Origin: SAR324 cluster bacterium
GTDB taxonomy: Bacteria; SAR324; XYD2-FULL-50-16
Length of the DNA: 64,000 bases
NCBI GenBank assembly: GCA_028282885.1
Contig: JANQGX010000027.1
Location: 169,645-233,644 of the forward strand
Direction: 5' to 3'
The position numbers were made by a program, and so were the translations under genes. Shown here piece by piece: positions 1-8,172 of the stretch. A model generated the notes under the pieces. The model saw only the letters and a program-made list of their open reading frames with translations, was not told the origin of the DNA and searched no databases. The stretch's first letter is position 1. Each line of letters starts with the position of its first letter.

Positions 1-899
1 TAGACAATAATATACTGGATCAACGAAAAACCGGACGTAAAGCGCTGTTTCTGGAGTTTTGGTCCTATTTCAGGGAAAATCGCGGGGCCGTGATCGGGCT
101 GGCGTTTTTCATATTTATCGTTCTGGTTGCTATTCTGGCAGACATTATCGCGCCACATCTCCCCAATCACCAGTACCGGGATGCCATGCTGCAACCCCCC
201 TTTTTCCAGGAAGGCGGGTCGACAAAATTTCTGTTGGGCACCGATGCCATTGGTCGGGACATGCTTTCCAGGCTGATTCACGGTGCCAGGTTCTCCCTGT
301 TTGTGGGCTGTATCGTCGTATCCCTGTCCCTTGTGGTAGGCGTGATACTGGGCCTTGCGGCGGGATTTTTCCGGGGTAAGACCGACGCAATCATCATGCG
401 GGTGATGGATGTGGTGCTGGCCTTCCCCAGTCTGCTTTTAGCCCTGGTTCTGGTGGCCATTTTAGGTCCCAGCCTGACAAATGCCATGATAGCCATAGCT
501 GTCATCCAATTGCCGCACTATGTGCGGCTTACCCGGGCTTCGGTGATGAGTGTCCTGACCAAGGATTATGTAACAGCGGCAAGAGTTATCGGGGTTCGCA
601 AGGTCAGACTGATGTTTGTAACTATCTTACCCAACTGCCTGGCACCCCTGATTGTGCAGGCGGCCTTGAGCTTCTCCACAGCGATTCTGGATGCTGCCGC
701 TTTGGGTTTCCTGGGGTTGGGAGCTCAACCTCCAACGCCGGAGTGGGGAACCATGCTGGCGGAGGCAAGGGAATTTATTTTACGGGCCTGGTGGGTGGTT
801 ACCTTCCCCGGTGTGGCTATTCTATTGACGGTACTTGCGATTAATTTAATGGGTGACGGCTTAAGAGATGCCTTTGATCCAAAACTCAAACGATCTTGA
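1..899 (+). CDS. dppC: Peptide/nickel ABC transporter permease, DppC/OppC type (5' end outside window)
   Basis: Inner-membrane permease of a binding-protein-dependent peptide importer. The frame is open from base 3 to the stop at 897-899; the first internal GTG (base 90) is not the start, because the upstream residues (FLEFWSYFRENRGAVIGL) are the usual DppC N-terminal cytoplasmic segment before the first membrane helix. A stretch with the EAA-loop character of such permeases (RASVMSVLTKDYVTAARVIG) and the C-terminal GDGLRDAFDPKL ending are both present. Only a few N-terminal residues are missing. Six bases separate it from the first ATPase gene, so it is the distal permease of a dpp/opp operon whose binding protein and DppB would lie to the left. 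Substrate is inferred from family only. Confidence 0.93.
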   Translation, partial: DNNILDQRKTGRKALFLEFWSYFRENRGAVIGLAFFIFIVLVAILADIIAPHLPNHQYRDAMLQPPFFQEGGSTKFLLGTDAIGRDMLSRLIHGARFSLFVGCIVVSLSLVVGVILGLAAGFFRGKTDAIIMRVMDVVLAFPSLLLALVLVAILGPSLTNAMIAIAVIQLPHYVRLTRASVMSVLTKDYVTAARVIGVRKVRLMFVTILPNCLAPLIVQAALSFSTAILDAAALGFLGLGAQPPTPEWGTMLAEAREFILRAWWVVTFPGVAILLTVLAINLMGDGLRDAFDPKLKRS

Positions 900-905
900 T
901 AAACC

Positions 906-1904
906 ATGTCTCTTTTAGAAATTAATAACCTGACAGTAAAATTCCAAACGACCGGTGGAATGTTCACGGCTGTCGATGGTTTTTCAGCATCCATCGAAGC
1001 GGGTGAAGTCGTTGCTATTGTTGGAGAATCCGGTTCCGGCAAATCCGTGGCCATGCTGGCCATGATGGGGCTGTTGCCCTGGACTGCCCAGGTAACGGCG
1101 GATCAGTTGATGTTTGATAATATAGACCTGTTGACCATCAGTAAAAAAATGAGACGGAAGATCGTGGGGAAAGAGATCGCCATGATATTTCAGGAGCCCA
1201 TGACCAGCCTGAACCCGTGTTTTACGGTTGGATTTCAGATTTCAGAGGCTTTGAAAACCCATCTGAATATGTCTCGGGTTGAACAGAAAACGAGGGCAGT
1301 GGAACTGCTTGATCTGGTCGGGATTCCGGAACCGCAAAAGAGGCTTACTGCGTTTCCCCATCAACTCTCCGGGGGAATGAATCAGCGGGTCATGATTGCC
1401 ATGGCCATCGCCTGTAATCCCAAGCTGTTGATTGCCGACGAGCCGACAACGGCCCTGGATGTTACCATTCAGGCCCAAATTCTGGAGCTGCTGCTTAACC
1501 TGCAAAAGGAAATCAACATGTCCCTGGTCCTGATAACCCATGATATGGGAGTGGTTGCAGAGACCGCAGAGCGGGTGATGGTTCAATATGCCGGACAACA
1601 GGTAGAAAAACAAGGCATCAGGGATCTCTTTTCCAACCCTCATCATCCCTATACCTATGCATTACTTTCCGCCCTACCTGAAAGAGCAAAGAGCAAACAT
1701 CTGCCTTCCATTCCCGGTGTTGTTCCCGGACAATTTGACGTGATCAAGGGCTGCCAGTTTTCTCCCAGGTGTCAATTCGCAACAGAATTCTGTTTTCACA
1801 ACCCGCCTGAAAACCAGGATAAATCCATGGGTCTGGCTAAATGTCATTTTCCGTTGGAAGACGGCCAGCCTGCACAACAACCGAATAAAAACGAGAGTGT
1901 ATAA
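906..1904 (+). CDS. dppD: Peptide ABC transporter ATP-binding protein, DppD/OppD type
   Basis: Cytoplasmic ATPase that powers the DppC-type permease just upstream. Walker A (GESGSGKSVAMLAM, about residue 40), Q-loop (FQEPMTSLNP), signature LSGGMNQRV and Walker B (LLIADEPTTALD) are all intact, followed by the switch His (LITHDMG). The C-terminus carries the oligopeptide-type extension with a cysteine cluster (CQFSPRC, CFHNPP, CHF), known in OppD/DppD families to hold an iron-sulphur-like or structural site. The 332-residue length is normal. The start ATG lies 6 bases after the permease stop with no clear Shine-Dalgarno, suggesting translational coupling. Confidence 0.95.
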   Translation: MSLLEINNLTVKFQTTGGMFTAVDGFSASIEAGEVVAIVGESGSGKSVAMLAMMGLLPWTAQVTADQLMFDNIDLLTISKKMRRKIVGKEIAMIFQEPMTSLNPCFTVGFQISEALKTHLNMSRVEQKTRAVELLDLVGIPEPQKRLTAFPHQLSGGMNQRVMIAMAIACNPKLLIADEPTTALDVTIQAQILELLLNLQKEINMSLVLITHDMGVVAETAERVMVQYAGQQVEKQGIRDLFSNPHHPYTYALLSALPERAKSKHLPSIPGVVPGQFDVIKGCQFSPRCQFATEFCFHNPPENQDKSMGLAKCHFPLEDGQPAQQPNKNESV

Positions 1905-1906
1905 TT

Positions 1907-2866
1907 GTGAGTGTGATTCTTCAAGCTTCAAAACTGTGTCGCTACTACCATATCAGTCGTGGTTTGTTCAAAGGTGATGCGATTCTCAAAGCACTTGACG
2001 GCGCAACGTTTCAACTGGAAAAAGGAAAAACACTGGCCGTTGTGGGAGAATCCGGATGCGGCAAATCCACCCTTGCCCGTTTGATCACTCTGATAGAGCC
2101 TCCAACATCCGGATCGCTCAAGATTCACGATGTTGATGTTGAAACGGCCTCGGATGAAGATATACGCAAGTTAAGGTCCAACGTTCAGATCGTTTTTCAG
2201 GATCCTTATGGCTCATTAAATCCGCGCCAGAAGCTCGGCTTGTCTCTGGAGGAGCCGCTTCTAGTCAATACGGATATGGAAAAAGACGAGCGCAGACAGA
2301 GAGCCATGAAGATGATGGAGGAGGTTGGTCTGCGACCCGAATACTATGATCGATATCCCCACATGTTTTCGGGAGGACAACGACAGAGAATTGCCATTGC
2401 ACGAGCCCTGATGTTGAGACCCGACATTGTTGTGTTGGATGAACCGGTCTCCGCCCTGGATGTTTCCATACAGGCGCAGATTCTGAATATCCTGGTGGAT
2501 TTGCAGGAGCGTCGGAATCTGGCTTATCTGTTCGTCAGCCATGACCTTTCAGTGGTAAAACACATAGCAGATGAAGTTATGGTGATGTACCTGGGGAAAC
2601 CGGTTGAGTTTGGGTCACGAGAGGAAATTTTCTCATCACCAAAGCACCCCTATACCAAGTCGCTGCTTTCGGCAACGCCGGTCGCAGATCCTTTCCAGGA
2701 GAAGAACAGGATCATCCTGAAGGGAGAGCTGCCTTCGCCCATCAGCCCGCCTTCGGGATGCACCTTTCATCCCCGTTGTCCCGAAGTGATGGATATCTGT
2801 AAGAGTGAGGTTCCTGAATCCAAGAAAGTGGGAGGGTGTGAAGTCGCCTGTCACGCAGTAAAATAG
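1907..2866 (+). CDS. dppF: Peptide ABC transporter ATP-binding protein, DppF/OppF type
   Basis: Second ATPase of the heterodimeric engine of the peptide importer. Walker A GESGCGKSTLARL, Q-loop FQDPYGSLNPR, signature FSGGQRQRIAIARAL and Walker B IVVLDEPVSALD are complete, and the C-terminus has the family's cysteine motif (CTFHPRCPEVMDIC). It starts at GTG two bases after the dppD stop, with a purine-rich GAGAG tract a short distance upstream inside dppD. It is the last gene of the operon; a small 7-bp hairpin follows about 8 bases after its stop. The next gene is convergent. Length 319 residues is typical. Confidence 0.95.
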   Translation: MSVILQASKLCRYYHISRGLFKGDAILKALDGATFQLEKGKTLAVVGESGCGKSTLARLITLIEPPTSGSLKIHDVDVETASDEDIRKLRSNVQIVFQDPYGSLNPRQKLGLSLEEPLLVNTDMEKDERRQRAMKMMEEVGLRPEYYDRYPHMFSGGQRQRIAIARALMLRPDIVVLDEPVSALDVSIQAQILNILVDLQERRNLAYLFVSHDLSVVKHIADEVMVMYLGKPVEFGSREEIFSSPKHPYTKSLLSATPVADPFQEKNRIILKGELPSPISPPSGCTFHPRCPEVMDICKSEVPESKKVGGCEVACHAVK

Positions 2867-2873
2867 AAGGTTT

Positions 2874-2890
2874 TCACTTTGGTAAAGTGA
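2874..2890 (+). terminator. Short hairpin after dppF
   Basis: TCACTTT and AAAGTGA form a 7-bp stem around a GGT loop directly after the dppF stop codon, followed by AGGTTTGAT. The stem is AT-rich and the T-run is poor, so termination here is only suggested. Confidence 0.3.
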
Positions 2891-2993
2891 GGTTTGATCA
2901 GATTATTGAAGCCGGGGAGGAGGGGGAAGTCCGATTCTCCGGTTGCCGTCTGCAAACGATAGTCCTCGCATACCCGTGATACCGTGGTGTATC

Positions 2994-4088
2994 TCAATCC
3001 CGCATGATTTCCCTGCTTTCACTGACAAATCGTTCCAGTTTCCGATAGAGGTTCAGTACGCTTTTTATCTCCACGTGTTCCCTGTCCGAATGATGGCTGA
3101 GGTCTCCATCGGCGCCCCAGACGATACCATTCATACCGTACTTGGACAGATACCTGGCATCACTGGAACCGTGTTCGGCTGCGGTCTTTACCTCCGGATT
3201 CGATTCTATTAACAGCTTGAGATATGGAGAGGGGGTGGCGATAAAGAGCGGCTCCTTCCTGATGAGTACCAACTCACCTGCAATCGCTTCCCTCATGTCG
3301 TCGATCAGACCATCTATATCGTCGCTTTCCGTGTAACGAATATCCAGAATGGCTTCGGCATGATCCGGTACCTTATTATAGGAACTGCCGGCATTGATCT
3401 TTGAAAGATTCAGGGTTCGATGCCAGTTGTTCGGCTCGGTGTTTTTGAAAAAGGTTTTTATCCTGGAATGATCTTCCATCAACTGCTCAATAGCATTATC
3501 ACCAAGCCAGGGCCTGGCGCCATGAGATGACTTGCCCTTATTGACCAGTTTCATCTGCAGAATACCTTTTTCCTTGGTCACAATCTCATTAACACTGCCG
3601 CCATCCAACGCAATGCAAAACTCTGTTTGAATTGAGGAAAGGACATGATTAGCCCCGTTAGCGCCGCCTGCCTCTTCGTCTCCGGTCAACAGAATTCCGA
3701 AGGGGAGGTCATCCTGGTCCATTCCCAGTGTGCGATGGCGGGCAAGATAATTTTTCAATAAAACCAGGGACAGGGCCACTGCATATTTGTCATCCAGGCT
3801 GCCTCTGCCATAAAGTGAACCCTCTTTTTCAAAGGGTTGAAAGAGTTTATCATCACCCTCGACCACGTCAAAATGCGACATGAGAAGTATGGGCACCTTC
3901 CGTTTTTTGGGAATGATCAGAATTGACGGGGTTTGCTGATGATCCAAACGCTGGTATTTGATCTGATGATGTTCAAGATAGGTTTGAATGAACTCGGTAC
4001 AGCGGATGATCTCCCGGGGTTTGGAGTGAACAGAAGGAATACGGATCAAATCCTTCATCAATTCAACAAGTTCCTCTACTACTTCCAT
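2994..4088 (-). CDS. M20 family metallopeptidase (ArgE/DapE/CPG2 type)
   Basis: Cytosolic di-zinc amidohydrolase that would cleave an acylated amino acid or a short peptide. Metal-binding and catalytic motifs in order are MSHFDVV (first His-x-Asp), GRGSLDDK (bridging Asp), TGDEEAGG (Glu pair) and ALDGGSV, with a last His in the SHHSDREHVEI tail; GSSDARY is the usual substrate-side loop. I place the start at the ATG at 4088; an in-frame TTG at 4121 would add 11 residues, and neither has a clear ribosome site. It converges on dppF, so import of peptides and hydrolysis may be linked functionally but not by a shared transcript. The precise substrate cannot be read from sequence. Confidence 0.88.
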   Translation of the reverse strand: MEVVEELVELMKDLIRIPSVHSKPREIIRCTEFIQTYLEHHQIKYQRLDHQQTPSILIIPKKRKVPILLMSHFDVVEGDDKLFQPFEKEGSLYGRGSLDDKYAVALSLVLLKNYLARHRTLGMDQDDLPFGILLTGDEEAGGANGANHVLSSIQTEFCIALDGGSVNEIVTKEKGILQMKLVNKGKSSHGARPWLGDNAIEQLMEDHSRIKTFFKNTEPNNWHRTLNLSKINAGSSYNKVPDHAEAILDIRYTESDDIDGLIDDMREAIAGELVLIRKEPLFIATPSPYLKLLIESNPEVKTAAEHGSSDARYLSKYGMNGIVWGADGDLSHHSDREHVEIKSVLNLYRKLERFVSESREIMRD

Positions 4089-4441
4089 ATTCTCAGGTTT
4101 CAATGTCGTGGGAATTGTCAATCAACACGCCAATCGTTATAATTTTGATAGATGGTCGATGTCGTATCATGTGGATTTTGACTTGAAACCTGATTTTCAC
4201 AGATTTAACAAAATAATTCACCCGGTTTTTTAGCAGACAAGACATTCCAAACAGCCTGTTGAAGGTTAATACCAATCGTTATAAAATTCTACACAGGTTT
4301 ATATTATTTAACGGGGAACGTCCAACTGCCAAAAGAGCAAAGGTCTTTCAACGATCTGTGTCGGTTGGAAAAGACCGAATATCCCGGGGTAATTGAAAAG
4401 TCAGTCCGGTTGCCGGCCGATGGATTTCAGGAACGATACTT
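4089..4441. other. Intergenic region with a 13-bp direct repeat
   Basis: About 350 bases between the divergent M20 peptidase and zinc-ribbon genes. CCAATCGTTATAA occurs twice, at 4130-4142 and 4272-4284, in the same orientation. I see no credible gene; the short minus-strand reading frame here has no ribosome site or recognisable protein. Promoters for both flanking genes must lie here but none matches consensus well. Confidence 0.5.
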
Positions 4442-4627
4442 ATGGATACAACATACAGAAGAGCGAAAACGGAACAGTGTCTCTGTCTCAAATGTGGTTT
4501 TCAAACCGGGGCAATTGTTTTCAAGCCGGTAGAGAATGAGGAGGGGAAAAAGGTCTACTTGTGCCCCGATTGCGGCAGCGAAGAAGTGGTTGATGCAGAT
4601 ACCAAGGTGAGAATGAATCCGGTTTAA
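4442..4627 (+). CDS. Small zinc-ribbon protein, 61 aa
   Basis: A tiny protein with two cysteine pairs, CLKC near residue 14 and CPDC near residue 41, spaced as in a zinc ribbon; the second knuckle is followed by GSEEVVDADTKVRMNP. Such rubredoxin-like or ribbon folds bind one zinc and often serve as nucleic-acid or protein-contact modules; no specific role can be assigned. The stop codon overlaps the 3' end of the convergent carbamate kinase gene by 4 bases. The even spacing of the cysteine pairs and their placement make a real gene likely although it is short. Confidence 0.72.
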   Translation: MDTTYRRAKTEQCLCLKCGFQTGAIVFKPVENEEGKKVYLCPDCGSEEVVDADTKVRMNPV

Positions 4628-5574
4628 TCCGATTCCCTGATAAACTGGGTTCCCGCTTTACCTTCCAGAGCTTCACAAATGGAGTCCACGTTGCAGATGA
4701 TCGCTCGTTTCCCGCCCATGCGGACAAACTCCTGGGAGGCTTGTACCTTGGGTAACATGGAACCTGCAGGGAACTGGTTTTCAGAAATGTACTTATCTGC
4801 CTGTGAAGGTGTCAGACTGTCCAGCTTTGCCTGCTTGTCCGTTCCATAGTTGATCATGACGCCTTCGACGTCCGATGCAATCAAAAAGACATCCACCCCT
4901 ACCTCTTTTGCCAGACAAAGGCTTGCCAGGTCTTTGTCGATGACGGCATCAACCCCGGAAAACATTCTACCTTCCCGGATCACCGGAATACCGCCGCCTC
5001 CGCAGCATATAACAATGAAATCATTCTCCATCAATAGCTTGATTTCTCTTTTTTCAATCACTGTCACCGGTTTGGGGGAGGAGACGATGCGGCGATATCC
5101 CTTGGCAGTCTTCTTTGTCGGATAGTCGAGCTTTGCCGCTTCCTCTTCCGTATATATCGGGCCGATAGGTTTGCTGGGATTTTTAAAGGCTTTATCATTT
5201 TTGTCCACAACCACATAGGTGATCAGGCTGACCAGGGGACGATATTCAATGCCCAGAGCCATCAGCTCTTCATCTAGAGAAGATTCGATCATAAAACCGA
5301 TCTGCCCTTCGGTTTGTGCGACCAGAATTTCCAAAGGCAGTTTGGGAACCTCACTACACTGCTCCTGCTGGAGCAGCAGGTTGCCAACCTGGGGGCCGTT
5401 TCCATGGGTAATGATAATCCGATAGTCCCTGGACAGCCTGGCTATCTGCTGCACTGGCACCCTCAGGTTTTCAAACTGCTCCTTAATGGTGCCAGCCTGG
5501 TTTTTCTGGATCAACGCATTACCCCCGAGGGCGATGAGAAGGATCGGTTTTTGTTCTGACGGCTCCGGTTTCAT
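4624..5574 (-). CDS. arcC: Carbamate kinase
   Basis: Catalyses carbamoyl phosphate + ADP to ATP + carbamate (then ammonia and CO2), the energy-yielding last step of the arginine deiminase-type pathway. Amino-acid-kinase fold with the family's LIALGGNALIQ start, ITHGNGPQVGNLL loop, CCGGGGIPVI phosphate loop and the SDVEGVMINYGT region; 316 residues is the usual length. Its start is 8 bases after the stop of the GTPase-like gene, so the two are co-transcribed. Together with the ornithine carbamoyltransferase upstream it gives citrulline + Pi to ornithine + carbamoyl phosphate to ATP. No arginine deiminase gene is present in the window. Confidence 0.95.
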   Translation of the reverse strand: MKPEPSEQKPILLIALGGNALIQKNQAGTIKEQFENLRVPVQQIARLSRDYRIIITHGNGPQVGNLLLQQEQCSEVPKLPLEILVAQTEGQIGFMIESSLDEELMALGIEYRPLVSLITYVVVDKNDKAFKNPSKPIGPIYTEEEAAKLDYPTKKTAKGYRRIVSSPKPVTVIEKREIKLLMENDFIVICCGGGGIPVIREGRMFSGVDAVIDKDLASLCLAKEVGVDVFLIASDVEGVMINYGTDKQAKLDSLTPSQADKYISENQFPAGSMLPKVQASQEFVRMGGKRAIICNVDSICEALEGKAGTQFIRESD

Positions 5575-5582
5575 GATACAAC

Positions 5583-6899
5583 CTATTCTCCCAGTCGGTT
5601 TCTGATGAGAGTTTCGAGGGTGGGTTCGCTATTATCCTTGTATTCGTAGCGAATACGCAGGGTAGGTTTGTCTATCTTCACCAGTTTAAGCAGATCAATC
5701 GGGGTGGCTGCCAGGACCAGATCACAGTCGCACTTGTTGATTGTCTCTTCCAGGTCTTTCACCTGTTGCGGGCTGTAACCCATGGCTGGTAGCAGGGTTC
5801 CGATTTCCGGATAGGTTTCGAAGGTTTCCATCAAAGTCCCCACCAGATACGGTCTGGGGTCCACCAGGGAAGCGGCACCGAATCTCTGCGCAGCGATAAC
5901 ACCGGCTCCGTAAGCCATTTCACCATGGGTCAGGGTTGGTCCGTCTTCAACAACCAGCACCCTTTTGCCTTTGATCAAAGCTTCGTCTTCAATGATCAAT
6001 TCGGAATCGGCCAGCAGAATCTCTGCCTTGGGATTGGCAGCCTTGATGTTTTGTCTCACGGTTTCAATATCGGTTTCCTTGGCGCTGTCAACCTTATTGA
6101 TAATAGCAATATCGGCCATGATCATATTGGTTTCACCCGGGTGGTAGCTGACTTCATGACCCGGTCGATGCGGATCGAAAACGACAATATTGATATCGGG
6201 TCTGTAAAAAGAGGTGTCATTGTTTCCACCGTCCCAAACCACAACATCCGCTTCCTGTTCCGCTTCCCGGAGAATTTTCTCATAGTCGACACCGGCATAA
6301 ATCACAGCTCCCATGTCAACCACGGGTTCATACTCTTCCCGCTCTTCAATGGTGCAATTATGAGTTTCAAAATCTTCATATTTGGAGAAACGTTGCACGA
6401 TCTGTTTGGTTAAATCGCCATAGGGCATGGGGTGCCTGACAGAGACCACCTTTTTCCCCATTTTTTGTAGAATTTTAATTACCTGACGTGAGGTTTGGGA
6501 TTTGCCGCATCCGGTTCTGACAGCACAGACCGAAATCACCTTCCTGGATGATTCCAACATGGTATAGGGAGCCCCGATGATTGAGAAATCAGCACCGGCC
6601 GCCGTGACTTGGGAAGCTTTGTGCATGACTTCGGTATGGGGAACATCGCTGTAGGAAAAGGCGACCAGATCGATCTTATGCTCTTCGATCAATTCCACGA
6701 GCTTGGAATCCGAATAGATGGGAATTCCTTCAGGATACATGCTTCCGGACAGTTCGGCGGGGTACAGTCTTCCTTCAATGTCGGGAATCTGGGTTGCCGT
6801 AAAGGCAATGACATTGTATCGCTTGTTATCACGAAAATAGACGTTGAAATTATGAAAATCTCGGCCTGCGGCCCCCATGATGATTACATTTTCAATCAT
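5583..6899 (-). CDS. Cyclic 2,3-diphosphoglycerate synthetase-like P-loop protein
   Basis: A 438-residue protein with an N-terminal Rossmann-like segment (NVIIMGAAGRDFHNFN) and a central P-loop ATP/GTPase module with Walker A GCGKSQTSR near residue 140 and VVVWDGGNNDTSFYRPD as the likely Walker B/switch region. This architecture matches the bacterial relatives of archaeal cyclic-2,3-diphosphoglycerate synthetase. In bacteria these proteins recur beside carbamate kinase and carbamoyltransferase genes, but I know of no established function there. A strong ribosome site (AAGGAG, 5 bases from ATG) fixes the start. Transcribed with arcC, 260 bases after the OTC gene and behind two tandem palindromes that suggest its own regulated promoter. 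Confidence 0.85.
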   Translation of the reverse strand: MIENVIIMGAAGRDFHNFNVYFRDNKRYNVIAFTATQIPDIEGRLYPAELSGSMYPEGIPIYSDSKLVELIEEHKIDLVAFSYSDVPHTEVMHKASQVTAAGADFSIIGAPYTMLESSRKVISVCAVRTGCGKSQTSRQVIKILQKMGKKVVSVRHPMPYGDLTKQIVQRFSKYEDFETHNCTIEEREEYEPVVDMGAVIYAGVDYEKILREAEQEADVVVWDGGNNDTSFYRPDINIVVFDPHRPGHEVSYHPGETNMIMADIAIINKVDSAKETDIETVRQNIKAANPKAEILLADSELIIEDEALIKGKRVLVVEDGPTLTHGEMAYGAGVIAAQRFGAASLVDPRPYLVGTLMETFETYPEIGTLLPAMGYSPQQVKDLEETINKCDCDLVLAATPIDLLKLVKIDKPTLRIRYEYKDNSEPTLETLIRNRLGE

Positions 6900-6936
6900 T
6901 GTGTCTCCTTAATGAAATGTTACCGGTCTAATAACA

Positions 6937-6971
6937 ATCAGACCGGTCTGATGGAATCAGCGATATCTGAT
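6937..6971 (-). promoter_or_regulatory. Tandem operator, two ATCAG-N6-CTGAT palindromes
   Basis: ATCAGACCGGTCTGAT at 6937-6952 is a perfect 16-bp palindrome. A second 16-mer with the same arms, ATCAGCGATATCTGAT, sits at 6956-6971, start-to-start spacing 19 bp, close to two helical turns. A further half, ACCGGTCT at 6922-6929, can also pair with AGACCGGT. They lie 38-72 bases upstream of the GTPase-arcC start. Tandem dimer sites for one regulator are the simplest reading; the regulator is unknown. Confidence 0.65.
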
Positions 6972-7158
6972 ATTGTCCGGTTTGTTGTCCTATCCGTTCC
7001 CGACAGGGTTGAAGGTCTGCCGGGAGACAGATGAACGAACAGGACAAAAGTCATCAAAATCCGGGATTAATCTCTGCGCAGAAACCTGCAGTCGATCAAT
7101 CGTACGGAATTTTAATCGCGTTTCACTTTCAAGCGATCGGGGGCACAGGCAGATGTGT

Positions 7159-8157
7159 TTATGCCAGGGTGGCCACCATGACCGCTTTGATGGTATGCAT
7201 ACGGTTTTCAGCCTGGTCCCAGACAATCGACGCCTCTGATTCAAACACCTCCTCAGAAACTTCCATGGCTTCCAATCCGTATTCCTGATAAATCTTTTCC
7301 CCTATTTCGGTTTCCCGGTTGTGAAATGCCGGCAGACAGTGCAGGAATTTGACATTCGGATTACCGGTTGCCTCCATTGCTTGTCTGTTAACCTGGTAGG
7401 GTTGCAGAAGTTTTATTCTTTTTTCCCACACTTCGGCCGGTTCGCCCATTGAGACCCAGACGTCGGTGTAGAGAAAATCGCAGTCCTTGACGCCTGCGGC
7501 TATATCGTCGGTTATGGTCAATTGCGCCCCTGTTTGCGTGGCGATTTCGCGAGCCTCCTTGACCAAGTTCTCATTTTGCTGACATTCGGCAGGGGCAACG
7601 GAACGGAAATCCATTCCCAGTTTGGCAGCTCCGATCATCAGGGAGTTCCCCATGTTGTTGCGAGCGTCTCCCAGGTAAGCAAACTTGATTTGGTCCAACG
7701 GTTTGGGGGAATGCTCCATCATGGTCAGGAAATCGGCCAGGATCTGGGTAGGATGATACTCATTGGTCAATCCGTTCCATACCGGAACGCCGGAGTATTC
7801 AGCCAGGATTTCAACCTTTTCCTGCTCAAAACCACGATATTCAATACCGTCATACATTCGACCCAGAACCCTGGCAGTGTCTTTCATGGATTCCTTGCTT
7901 CCCATCTGCGTACCCGAGGGTCCGAGGTAGGTTACATGCGCTCCCTGGTCGAAGGCCGCTCCCTCAAAAGCGCATCGGGTCCGGGTGGATGTCTTCTCGA
8001 AAATCAGGGCGATTTTCTTGCCAACCAGTTTTTGCTGTTCGGTACCGGCATAGTGATTTCGCTTCAGATCCTGTGAAAGATCGAGAAGAAAACGAATCTC
8101 CTGGGGAGTAAAATCGAGCAGTTTTAGAAAATGTCTGTTCTTAAGGTTGAATGCCAT
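7159..8157 (-). CDS. argF: Ornithine carbamoyltransferase
   Basis: Transfers carbamoyl from carbamoyl phosphate to ornithine to make citrulline, or runs in reverse when paired with carbamate kinase (ArcB role). The carbamoyl-phosphate motif STRTRCAF (about residue 55), the HPTQ loop and the ornithine-binding motifs DVWVSMGE and HCLPAFHN are intact; SMG identifies OTC rather than aspartate or putrescine carbamoyltransferase. 332 residues, normal length. Start ATG has AGGAGG 6 bases upstream and follows the rocD stop by 15 bases. Because arcC is downstream in the same cluster, a catabolic direction is favoured, but an anabolic role cannot be excluded; the symbol could equally be arcB. Confidence 0.93.
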   Translation of the reverse strand: MAFNLKNRHFLKLLDFTPQEIRFLLDLSQDLKRNHYAGTEQQKLVGKKIALIFEKTSTRTRCAFEGAAFDQGAHVTYLGPSGTQMGSKESMKDTARVLGRMYDGIEYRGFEQEKVEILAEYSGVPVWNGLTNEYHPTQILADFLTMMEHSPKPLDQIKFAYLGDARNNMGNSLMIGAAKLGMDFRSVAPAECQQNENLVKEAREIATQTGAQLTITDDIAAGVKDCDFLYTDVWVSMGEPAEVWEKRIKLLQPYQVNRQAMEATGNPNVKFLHCLPAFHNRETEIGEKIYQEYGLEAMEVSEEVFESEASIVWDQAENRMHTIKAVMVATLA

Positions 8158-8172
8158 GACAAACCTCCTGCA

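Noticed and set aside
5925..6413. 162-codon plus-strand open frame
   Set aside because: Antisense to the GTPase-like gene; low-complexity hydrophobic pattern typical of the opposite strand.
7522..8076. 184-codon plus-strand open frame
   Set aside because: Antisense to ornithine carbamoyltransferase; no ribosome site or family.
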